A stretch of 6,418 bases of DNA, taken from Bacteroidota bacterium (lineage in GTDB: Bacteria > Bacteroidota > Bacteroidia > Chitinophagales > Chitinophagaceae). Shown piece by piece: positions 1-5,813 of this stretch. The position numbers and the translations under genes are program-made. The stretch covers positions 1-6,418 of the forward strand of contig JAPLER010000117.1 of NCBI GenBank assembly GCA_026391115.1. The letters run 5' to 3'. The notes under the pieces were generated by a model. It was not told the DNA's origin, searched no databases, and saw only the letters and a program-made list of their open reading frames with translations. The first letter of the stretch is position 1. Each line of letters opens with the position of its first letter.

Positions 1-2
1 AT

Positions 3-1274
3 GATGGAAGAATTGAAGTTATTGAAGCTTACCGTGTGCAACACAGCCAGCACAAAAGCCCTTGTAAAGGTGGTATTCGATTTAGCGACGAAGTAAATCA
101 GGATGAAGTAATGGCACTTGCAAGTTTAATGACTTACAAATGTGCTATTGTAAACGTGCCTTTTGGTGGTGGTAAAGGTGGTATTAAAATCAACCCCAAA
201 AAGTACAGTACTTATGAATTAGAAAAAATTACACGTAGATATACTGCTGAGTTGGTTAAGAAAAATTTCATAGGCCCAGGTATAGATGTTCCTGCACCAG
301 ATTATGGAACAGGTGCAAGAGAAATGAGTTGGATTGTGGATACTTATGCTAGCTTAAAACCAGGTGAAATTGATGCTGCTGGCTGTGTTACTGGAAAACC
401 AGTTACGCAAGGTGGGGTACGTGGTAGAACAGAAGCAACAGGTTTAGGTGTTTTCTTTGGTATAAGAGAAATATGCAATATGCCTGATGTAATGAGCAAA
501 TTAGGTTTATCATTAGGTGTTGCAGGTAAAACTGTTGTAGTGCAAGGTTTAGGAAATGTAGGTTACCACAGTGCAAAATTCTTTAGAGAAGGTGGTGCAA
601 AAGTGGTATCCATTGCAGAATACGAAGGTGCAATTTACAATGCTGATGGTATTAATGAAGAAGAGTTATTTCAACATAGAAAAGCAACAGGTTCTATCTT
701 AAATTTTCCTGGTGCAACCAACTTAGCTAAAAATAGTGATGCATTAGAATTAGAGTGTGATATTTTAATTCCTGCTGCATTAGAAAATGTAGTTAATAAA
801 AATAATGCTCCTCGTTTAAAATGTAAAATTATTGGTGAAGCTGCAAATGGCCCTTTAACACCAGAAGCTGATGAAGAATGTACAAGAAAAGGAATACTAG
901 TTGTGCCTGATATGTATCTAAATGCTGGTGGTGTAACTGTAAGTTATTTCGAGTGGTTGAAAAACTTAAGCCACGTAAGATATGGTAGAATGGAAAAACG
1001 CTTTACTGAAAATATGAACGGACATATTTTAAGTCAGATAGAAGAATTAAGTGGTAAAAAAGTAAGCGAAAAAGAAAGAAGCTTTATTTTACATGGAGCT
1101 GAAGAACAAGATTTGGTACATAGTGGTTTAGAAGAAAGTATGATAACTGCAACAAGAGAAATAATGGAGATTTGGAAAGCAATTCCAGAAATTCCAGATA
1201 TGAGAACTGCTGCTTACGTAAATGCTATTAACAAAGTAGCTACTAGCTATAATGAATTAGGTATTTTCCCATAG
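3..1274 (+). CDS. gdhA: Glutamate dehydrogenase (Glu/Leu/Phe/Val dehydrogenase family), 5'-truncated by window edge
   Basis: Cytoplasmic enzyme that interconverts glutamate with 2-oxoglutarate plus ammonium using NAD(P), linking nitrogen assimilation to the TCA cycle. The visible frame holds 423 residues to the TAG stop. The codons before the GTG at 36 read DGRIEVIEAYRVQHS, which is conserved family sequence, so the gene continues left of the window and roughly 50 residues are missing. Family landmarks appear in order: CKGGIRF (substrate lysine at 66-68), TYK (lysine at 138-140), PFGGGKGG (catalytic lysine at 174-176), PAPDYGTG (catalytic aspartate at 300-302), the Rossmann motif GLGNVG (546-563), EAANGP, and GGVTVSYFEW with the substrate-pocket serine at 942-944. 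The last motif favours glutamate over leucine or phenylalanine as substrate (family knowledge). An acidic residue follows the second Rossmann strand (IAEYEG), but cofactor choice cannot be settled. The C-terminal ELGIFP end looks complete. It is a single gene here, closed by a terminator. Confidence 0.95.
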   Translation, partial: DGRIEVIEAYRVQHSQHKSPCKGGIRFSDEVNQDEVMALASLMTYKCAIVNVPFGGGKGGIKINPKKYSTYELEKITRRYTAELVKKNFIGPGIDVPAPDYGTGAREMSWIVDTYASLKPGEIDAAGCVTGKPVTQGGVRGRTEATGLGVFFGIREICNMPDVMSKLGLSLGVAGKTVVVQGLGNVGYHSAKFFREGGAKVVSIAEYEGAIYNADGINEEELFQHRKATGSILNFPGATNLAKNSDALELECDILIPAALENVVNKNNAPRLKCKIIGEAANGPLTPEADEECTRKGILVVPDMYLNAGGVTVSYFEWLKNLSHVRYGRMEKRFTENMNGHILSQIEELSGKKVSEKERSFILHGAEEQDLVHSGLEESMITATREIMEIWKAIPEIPDMRTAAYVNAINKVATSYNELGIFP

Positions 1275-1296
1275 TATAAGATACATATTTAGTTAC

Positions 1297-1327
1297 AAAA
1301 GCCCCTCCATTTCGAGGGGCTTTTTTT
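1297..1327 (+). terminator. Intrinsic terminator of the glutamate dehydrogenase gene
   Basis: A perfect 7-bp GC-rich stem (GCCCCTC at 1301-1307 with GAGGGGC at 1314-1320) has a 6-base loop and is followed by seven T. Four A before the stem can pair with the first four T, so it may work in both directions. It lies 22 bases after the stop codon and separates this gene transcriptionally from smc. Confidence 0.93.
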
Positions 1328-1432
1328 ATTTTTATAAATACATTTTAATAATAAAAAAAATCGCAAATTTCTTTTTCCCCACTACTTATTCACATCTTTT
1401 TTACAACAGTTTTTATAAAGGCTTTTAACTGT

Positions 1433-1440
1433 TATGTTCG
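1433..1440 (+). promoter_or_regulatory. Weak candidate -7 promoter element for smc
   Basis: TATGTTCG resembles the Bacteroidota primary sigma -7 box (TAnnTTTG) with one mismatch. The region about 20 bases upstream is T-rich but shows no clear TTG box. If used, it would give a leader of about 155 bases containing the repeats at 1462-1590. It is the best match seen in the gap, but such AT-rich DNA yields similar matches by chance. Confidence 0.25.
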
Positions 1441-1461
1441 CAGACCCAAGAAGAAATAATG

Positions 1462-1488
1462 ATTAATGTTTAATTATTAATATTTAAT
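1462..1488. repeat. Imperfect tandem repeat, 2 x 13 bp
   Basis: ATTAATGTTTAAT (1462-1474) is followed after one T by ATTAATATTTAAT (1476-1488), with 12 of 13 bases identical. Composition is almost pure A/T. It could be an AT-rich upstream element or protein-binding site, or a chance low-complexity match. Confidence 0.4.
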
Positions 1489-1491
1489 GGG

Positions 1492-1527
1492 AATTCAAAT
1501 TAAAGAGTGGATGTTTTGATTTGAATT
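1492..1527. repeat. Inverted repeat with 9-bp arms
   Basis: AATTCAAAT (1492-1500) and its exact reverse complement ATTTGAATT (1519-1527) are separated by 18 bases. It could form an operator-like site or a weak hairpin in the smc leader. The arms are AT-rich, so chance is a real alternative. Confidence 0.35.
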
Positions 1528-1531
1528 GTAA

Positions 1532-1590
1532 AAAGTTGAGTAATGAATAATGAGTTAAAACTATTAACTCTACACTTTAAACTCTAAACT
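1532..1590. repeat. Degenerate inverted repeat just upstream of smc
   Basis: The core is a perfect 7-bp hairpin: GAGTTAA (1552-1558), loop AACTA, TTAACTC (1564-1570). Outward from the core, the left side carries GAGTAATGAATAATGAG and the right side carries repeated ACTCT/TAAACT units. The two 27-base arms match at 15 of 27 positions, clustered at the core and at a second GAGT/ACTC block. The right arm also contains TAAACT twice (1578-1583 and 1585-1590). The structure ends 12 bases before the smc start codon. It may be a dispersed intergenic repeat or a leader hairpin affecting smc expression. No T-tract follows, so it is not a terminator. Confidence 0.45.
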
Positions 1591-1602
1591 AAAAAAGTAA
1601 GT

Positions 1603-4600
1603 ATGCGTTTAAAAAGTCTAGAAATCAAAGGATTTAAAAGTTTTGCCGATAAAACTGTTGTAAGTTTTGATGAAGGCATTACAGGTATTATTGGCCCAAA
1701 TGGTTGTGGCAAATCAAACATTATTGATAGCATTCGCTGGGTTATTGGCGAGCAAAAAATATCTTCTTTGCGTAGCGAAAACCAAAGTGCATTGGTTTTT
1801 AATGGTAGTAAAAGTCGAAGTGCAAGTGGTTTAGCAGAAGTAAGTTTAACTTTCGAAAACACACGTAATCTTTTGCCTACTGAGTTTAGTACAGTTACAG
1901 TTACCCGTAAGTTTTATAAAAATGGCGAGAGTGAATACAGATTAAATGATGTACAATGTCGTTTAAAAGATATTCATAACTTATTCTTAGACACTGGTGT
2001 AAGTACAGACAGCTATGCTATTATTGAATTGGGAACAAGAAAGAAAGAAGCTAAAAGTAAGCTTGATGCAACTGAACAAGATTTAGCTCGCATTGAAGAT
2101 TTGTTATTTGAAATAAATAATCAGTTAAAAATGCTTGAAAGCCAAGCAAAAAAAGCTGAAAAATATTATGAAATAAAAAAAGAGTACAAAGAAATTGCAG
2201 TAGAGTTGGCCAAAGCCAGTTTACAAGGCTTTAATATTACCTACAAAACATTAAACGAGCAACAAGAAAACGAAACCAACAATAAGGTAAAGCTTGAAGC
2301 AGAAGTAGCTACAGAGGAAGCTGGTTTAGAAAGTGAAAGAGTTGGGTTTATAGAAAAAGAACGTGCCTTGCAAAGTATGCAACAAGCGTTTAACAATTTG
2401 GTGCAAAATCTTAGAACCAAGGAGAACGAAAAAAATCTTGCTACACAAAAATTACATTATTTACAAGAAAAGGAAAATAGCTTAAAAGACTTTTTGGCAA
2501 AAGCCGATGGTCAGTTAAAAAACATTGAAGACAGCATTAGTTTTAGTCAGCAGCAATTGGTTGTAGAAGATGATAAATTAAAAACATTTACCAGTGAGGT
2601 TGATACTGCAAGAACACAAACTGAATCTATAAGAAAAGTTGTAGATGAAAAAAGAGTATTAGTTGATGGCAGCAGAAGCAAACATCAACAAATACTACGC
2701 AGCCAGTTTGATGCTGAAAAGAAAGTAGCTGTTGCCGATACTTCTATTCAAAACTTACAAAGAGCTACTTTTCAAATAACTGAAGAAAATACAACTCGTG
2801 ATGCTCAGTTGCAACAATTACAAGTTGAGTTAACCGAAAAAGAAGAAACGCTTGACAGCAAGAGAATTGATTTGCAACAATTGCAAGAACATCACGAAAA
2901 AACTAAAGAACAGATATTTGCTACACAAAGCGAATTAGAAGCTTTACGTGCCAACCTTGCAGAAGAGAATAGAACTTACGATGCCAAACGCAACGAATAC
3001 AACCTACTAAAAAGTATGGTAGATAAAATGGAAGGCTATCCAGAAAGTGTGAAGTTTTTACACAACAATACTGGCTGGAACCATAAAGCTCCTATCCTAT
3101 CAGACATTATTTATGTAAAACCAGAATATAGAGCTGCTGTAGAAAATGTGCTTGAGCCATACTTAAACTATTATGTTGTAAATAATTTACAAGAAGGTTT
3201 ACAAGCTGTAAATTTATTGGACAGCAATAAAAAAGGTAAAGCCAATTTTTTTATTTTAGATGCAGTTGCAAAACAAGCTAGCAATACAGATAATCATCAA
3301 CCACAAAACACCATTAAAGCACTAGATGTAATTGAAGTGGATGAAGCGTATAGTGCTTTGGCCAATCATCTTTTGGGCAATGTATTTATTGCAGAAAGTG
3401 ATGATGCTTTACAAAACAGTAATGGCAGCATAGTATTAGAAAAAACTGGTAAATATGTTAAAGGCAAATACACTCTAAGTGGTGGCAGTGTAGGTTTATT
3501 TGAAGGTAAAAAAATTGGTCGTGCTAAGAACTTAGAAAAACTGCACGAAGAAATTTTATCGCAAGAAAATGTAGTCAACATTTTAAAAGGCGATATACAA
3601 TCTCGTCATAATTTGGTAATTGCTTTTAATAACGAGTTAAAAGAAAATGTTATTCGCCAAACCGAGCAAGAAATTAACCAATTAACCAATCAGGTATTTG
3701 CTACAAAAAATAAGATTGAAAACTTACAACACAGTCGCACCAAAGAAATGCAGGAAAGATTGCAAGACGAGCAAGAAGGCATTGCAGATACAAGAGAAAT
3801 ATTAACGCAATTAAACGAGCAACTTACACAATCAACAGAAGAAATAAAAACTGTTGAAGCTGCCTATCAAACTGCAGAACAAGAGTACAATACTATTAGC
3901 TATCAGTTCAATCAAAAAAATATTGAACTTACCAAGCAACAAAGCAAGTTAAACACCTTGCAACAAGAGTTGAACTTTAAAGAAGAACAACTAGCCAATT
4001 TAAAACAACAAATAGAAACCAATAGTCAGCAACTAGCAGAAAGTGCAAGTATTATTGAAGAAAGCAAAAACGCTTTAGAAGATGGTGCACAAGCTTTGAT
4101 AGATTTGTTAAAACAAAAAGACGAAGAAGAAAAGAAATTAAACGAGGCAGATCAAGCTTATTACAACCTGCGTAATGCCTTGCAAGAAAAAGAAAGTGCT
4201 TTGCGTTTAAAAACAAAAACCAAAGAAAATGTAGAGTTGGTTTTAAGTGAAATTAAAGACAAACTAAACGAATTGAAACTTCAACTTGCAGGAATGAAAG
4301 AAAGATTGCAAGTAGAGTTTAAAATTAATATTGACGATGTTTTAGATCAGGAAAGATTGACAGATACATCTCTTGAAGAGTTACAAGCTACCAGCGATAG
4401 AATGCGTAAACGTCTGGAAAATATGGGAGAAGTAAACCCAACTGCTATTGAGGCTTTTCAGGAAATGAAAAAAAGATACGAGTTTATACTAGAACAAAAG
4501 AATGATTTGGTAACTGCAAAAGACAGTTTGCTTCAAACTATACAAGAAGTTGAAGCTACTGCCAATCAACAATTCTTAGACACATTCAATAAAGTAAGAG

Positions 4601-5028
4601 AGAATTTCCAAAAGGTATTTAAAGCATTATTTACCGAAGAAGATACTGCTGATATGGTGTTGGAAAACCCAGATAACCTTGCAGAAACAGGTATTGATAT
4701 TGTTGCCAAACCTAAAGGCAAACGCCCAAGCAGCATTACCCAATTGAGTGGTGGAGAAAAAACCCTTACAGCTACTGCCCTATTATTTGCTATTTACTTA
4801 ATTAAGCCAGCACCTTTCTGTATTTTAGATGAGGTTGATGCACCGCTTGATGATGCCAATGTGGGCAAGTTTACGCAAATGATTAAACAGTTTAGCAATA
4901 ACTCACAGTTTATAATTGTAACGCACAACAAACAAACAATGGGAGCTGTAGATGTGATTTATGGTGTAACTATGCAAGAACCTGGTGTAAGTAAATTGGT
5001 ACCTGTGGATTTTAGAAGTTTGAATTAG
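1603..5028 (+). CDS. smc: Chromosome segregation ATPase SMC, with an apparent in-frame gap in the N-terminal head
   Basis: SMC is the core of the bacterial condensin-like complex with ScpA and ScpB; it dimerises at a hinge and uses ATP to organise and separate chromosomes. Of 1141 residues, the N-terminal head carries Walker A GPNGCGKSN (31-39) and SLRSEN (55-60). A long Gln/Glu/Lys-rich coiled coil spans about 150-475. The hinge (about 480-635) includes LSGGSVGLF from 625. The return coiled coil runs about 645-950. The C-terminal head has the signature LSGGEK (1048-1053) and Walker B FCILDEVDAP, with the aspartate and catalytic glutamate at 1076-1077. The start is chosen because MRLKSLEIKGFKSF is the canonical SMC N-terminus. 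Odd: residues 141-148 read IELGTRKK, passing directly from the Q-loop region to the neck helix. The usual stretch of about 27 residues ending in F-E-x-A-A-G-x-x-K-Y-K is absent. Length is about 30 below what I expect for this phylum. The gene is otherwise intact, but ATPase or ScpA-linked function is uncertain if the gap is real. Confidence 0.96.
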   Translation: MRLKSLEIKGFKSFADKTVVSFDEGITGIIGPNGCGKSNIIDSIRWVIGEQKISSLRSENQSALVFNGSKSRSASGLAEVSLTFENTRNLLPTEFSTVTVTRKFYKNGESEYRLNDVQCRLKDIHNLFLDTGVSTDSYAIIELGTRKKEAKSKLDATEQDLARIEDLLFEINNQLKMLESQAKKAEKYYEIKKEYKEIAVELAKASLQGFNITYKTLNEQQENETNNKVKLEAEVATEEAGLESERVGFIEKERALQSMQQAFNNLVQNLRTKENEKNLATQKLHYLQEKENSLKDFLAKADGQLKNIEDSISFSQQQLVVEDDKLKTFTSEVDTARTQTESIRKVVDEKRVLVDGSRSKHQQILRSQFDAEKKVAVADTSIQNLQRATFQITEENTTRDAQLQQLQVELTEKEETLDSKRIDLQQLQEHHEKTKEQIFATQSELEALRANLAEENRTYDAKRNEYNLLKSMVDKMEGYPESVKFLHNNTGWNHKAPILSDIIYVKPEYRAAVENVLEPYLNYYVVNNLQEGLQAVNLLDSNKKGKANFFILDAVAKQASNTDNHQPQNTIKALDVIEVDEAYSALANHLLGNVFIAESDDALQNSNGSIVLEKTGKYVKGKYTLSGGSVGLFEGKKIGRAKNLEKLHEEILSQENVVNILKGDIQSRHNLVIAFNNELKENVIRQTEQEINQLTNQVFATKNKIENLQHSRTKEMQERLQDEQEGIADTREILTQLNEQLTQSTEEIKTVEAAYQTAEQEYNTISYQFNQKNIELTKQQSKLNTLQQELNFKEEQLANLKQQIETNSQQLAESASIIEESKNALEDGAQALIDLLKQKDEEEKKLNEADQAYYNLRNALQEKESALRLKTKTKENVELVLSEIKDKLNELKLQLAGMKERLQVEFKINIDDVLDQERLTDTSLEELQATSDRMRKRLENMGEVNPTAIEAFQEMKKRYEFILEQKNDLVTAKDSLLQTIQEVEATANQQFLDTFNKVRENFQKVFKALFTEEDTADMVLENPDNLAETGIDIVAKPKGKRPSSITQLSGGEKTLTATALLFAIYLIKPAPFCILDEVDAPLDDANVGKFTQMIKQFSNNSQFIIVTHNKQTMGAVDVIYGVTMQEPGVSKLVPVDFRSLN
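4951..5028 (+). repeat. Direct repeat copy A: last 26 codons of smc
   Basis: This is the intact 3' end of smc, from the Asp codon GAT (residue 1117) to TAG. It recurs as a diverged copy at 5686-5763 with 67 of 78 bases identical and no gaps. The match ends abruptly on the upstream side, where the preceding smc codons have no counterpart in the other copy. Confidence 0.92.
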
Positions 5029-5059
5029 GATTAGCCACGAATGCCGAATAAAATATTTT

Positions 5060-5095
5060 ACTTCCCAAGGGTGATAAGCTTTTGGGAAGTTTTTA
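5060..5095 (+). terminator. Intrinsic terminator after smc
   Basis: A perfect 9-bp stem (ACTTCCCAA at 5060-5068 with TTGGGAAGT at 5082-5090) is followed by TTTTA. The 13-base loop could close further through G-T and G-C pairs. It begins 32 bases after the smc stop and separates smc from the toxin-antitoxin operon. Confidence 0.87.
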
Positions 5096-5117
5096 TTTAA
5101 TGGATTACAATAATATT

Positions 5118-5125
5118 TATTTTTG
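5118..5125 (+). promoter_or_regulatory. Candidate -7 promoter element of the toxin-antitoxin operon
   Basis: TATTTTTG matches the Bacteroidota -7 consensus TAnnTTTG exactly. Transcription would begin near 5132, leaving a leader of about ten bases before the ATG at 5143. No convincing -33 TTG box was found about 20 bases upstream. The position just after the smc terminator and just before the first gene is as expected. Confidence 0.5.
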
Positions 5126-5142
5126 AATACAAATTATTTGTT

Positions 5143-5385
5143 ATGGCAACTACTTCAAATGTTTATTTACCGCTTAGTACTACTCAAATTTTTGATTTAG
5201 TGCAGCAATTGCCATTAACAGAACAAACAACATTATTGCATTTGCTTGAAAATAATATTGCTGATAACAATGAGGCAACCCCCAATTGGCAAATAGAACT
5301 TGGTCAAAAAGAACTTGAAAATATTGCTGCAAACAATACTGTTTTAATGGAATGGAGTGAGGCAAAAAAACAAATGAAATTCTAA
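5143..5385 (+). CDS. Putative antitoxin of a type II toxin-antitoxin module
   Basis: An 80-residue, Gln/Glu/Asn/Leu-rich, probably helical cytoplasmic protein. By position it should bind and neutralise the toxin encoded just downstream and probably represses their shared promoter. The N-terminal half (about residues 12-38, with IFDLVQQLPLTEQTTLLHLL) reads like the helix common in small Bacteroidota antitoxins. The C-terminus has an MEWSEAKKQMKF tail that recalls the W-E-x-x-K end of addiction-module (Unstab_antitox-like) proteins paired with RelE/ParE toxins. The assignment rests more on this arrangement and style than on a diagnostic motif. The stop is 6 bases before the toxin ATG, so the two genes are almost certainly co-transcribed and translationally close. 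The start ATG follows TTTGTT without a Shine-Dalgarno site. An alternative is an unrelated small protein in the same operon, but this is unlikely. Confidence 0.75.
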   Translation: MATTSNVYLPLSTTQIFDLVQQLPLTEQTTLLHLLENNIADNNEATPNWQIELGQKELENIAANNTVLMEWSEAKKQMKF

Positions 5386-5391
5386 TTTGTT

Positions 5392-5679
5392 ATGCCTTAT
5401 AAAATTATTACCACTACCAATGCAAGAGCTGATATTCAAGAAGCTATTAATTGGGAAAACAATAGGCAACTTGGATTTGGAGAAAGACTTTTTGAGATAT
5501 TGGATAAAAAAATAAATGACTTATCTGTAACACCTGCAATGGGTAGTGTTCGTTACTTAAATGTGCGAATTACATTTACACCAATATTTGATTATAACAT
5601 TCACTACACTATTGACACTACAGAAGAGAAAGTGTATATATTGAGAGTATTGCATAGTGCAAGAAAGCCTATTTATTGA
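5392..5679 (+). CDS. RelE/ParE superfamily toxin
   Basis: A complete 95-residue toxin of the RelE/ParE fold, normally held inactive by the antitoxin encoded immediately upstream. Family marks visible in order: the opening strand YKIITTTNARADIQEAINW (residues 3-21, an A-x-x-D-I-x-E-A-x-x-W helix); a second helix GFGERLFEILDKKINDL (about 28-44); the P-A-M-G-S-V-R-Y turn (48-55); and strands FDYNIHYTI (64-72) and VYILRVLHSARKP (81-93), whose H-S-A-R-K-P end matches the H-x-x-R-x-P ending of this family. Length is normal. Whether it acts as a gyrase poison (ParE) or an mRNA interferase (RelE) cannot be read from the sequence. The usual W-Y-N after the first helix is W-E-N here. The TGA stop is followed after six bases by a copy of the smc 3' end in the same reading frame, marking the edge of a rearrangement. 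Confidence 0.9.
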   Translation: MPYKIITTTNARADIQEAINWENNRQLGFGERLFEILDKKINDLSVTPAMGSVRYLNVRITFTPIFDYNIHYTIDTTEEKVYILRVLHSARKPIY

Positions 5680-5685
5680 TTCTTT

Positions 5686-5763
5686 AATGTTATTTATGGT
5701 GTTACAATGCAAGAACCTAGTGTGAGTAAATTAGTTCTAGTGGATTTTAGAAGTTTGAATTAA
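5686..5763 (+). pseudogene. Displaced, diverged copy of the smc 3' end (direct repeat copy B)
   Basis: The 78 bases encode NVIYGVTMQEPSVSKLVLV followed by DFRSLN and TAA. This equals the last 25 residues of SMC except D/N, G/S and P/L changes. Eleven bases differ from copy A across ten codons; seven of the ten (six sense codons plus TAG/TAA) are silent. No start codon or upstream smc sequence accompanies it, so it is a gene remnant and not an expressed gene. The silent-biased divergence suggests it evolved as the end of a functional smc and was not a copy decaying in place. A strong terminator follows directly, plausibly the one that once ended smc. Confidence 0.9.
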
Positions 5764-5770
5764 AATATTG

Positions 5771-5802
5771 AAAATTGCGAAGTGAAAGCTTCGCAGTTTT
5801 TT
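5771..5802 (+). terminator. Intrinsic terminator after the toxin gene and smc remnant
   Basis: The stem is TGCGAAG (5776-5782) with CTTCGCA (5789-5795), loop TGAAAG, followed by GTTTTTT. A T-G wobble and four A-T pairs can lengthen the stem to 12 bp. It now ends the toxin-antitoxin transcript. It sits 8 bases after the displaced smc stop, so it may be the ancestral smc terminator (inference). Confidence 0.9.
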
Positions 5803-5813
5803 GTTTAATAATA

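Larger units (their letters stand above)
1328..1602. other. AT-rich intergenic region between glutamate dehydrogenase and smc
   Basis: No gene was found here: stops are dense in all frames, and nothing resembles a tRNA or other known RNA. The region must hold the smc promoter because a terminator lies just upstream. It contains a weak promoter candidate and three short repeat structures, listed separately. The smc start codon is preceded by an A-rich stretch (CTAAACTAAAAAAGTAAGT) rather than a Shine-Dalgarno site, which is usual for Bacteroidota. Confidence 0.7.
5029..5685. other. Putative inserted segment carrying a toxin-antitoxin module, bracketed by smc 3'-end repeats
   Basis: This 657-base interval lies between two direct copies of the smc 3' end. 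It contains a terminator, a promoter-like site and a complete toxin-antitoxin pair. With one repeat copy the unit is 735 bases. The layout resembles integration into the 3' end of a gene that leaves the gene intact and a displaced tail beyond the insert. No integrase, transposase or terminal inverted repeats are present, so a strict mobile element cannot be claimed. Recombination with DNA from a related strain carrying a diverged smc would also explain it. After both copies the 9-base string TAAAATATT appears (5049-5057 and 5761-5769), a possible remnant of longer homology, but it is AT-rich. Confidence 0.45.

Noticed and set aside
36..1274. GTG at 36 as the true start of the glutamate dehydrogenase gene
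   Set aside because: The codons upstream (from position 3) continue conserved family sequence, so the gene is simply cut by the window edge.
1275..1602. Small RNA gene or CRISPR array in the gap before smc
   Set aside because: Repeats are few, short and irregular, there are no unique spacers of regular length, and no terminator follows a candidate transcript.
1584..1862. Minus-strand open frame of 92 codons over the smc start
   Set aside because: It overlaps the conserved Walker A region of smc on the other strand and its translation shows no protein family character.
3366..3581. Minus-strand open frame of 71 codons
   Set aside because: It lies opposite the smc hinge coding sequence and has low-complexity Leu/Ser/Pro-rich content typical of antisense shadow frames.
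5029..5056. String GATTAGCCACGAATGCCGAAT after the smc stop as a repeat or att-like core
   Set aside because: It resembles common CACGAAT-type intergenic phrases, but no second copy exists in the window, so it cannot be supported as an attachment site.
5118..5142. Palindromic operator for antitoxin autoregulation
   Set aside because: No inverted repeat of convincing length was found around the candidate promoter.
5180..5365. Minus-strand open frame of 61 codons
   Set aside because: It is antisense to the antitoxin gene, which has better context; the translation is not recognisable.
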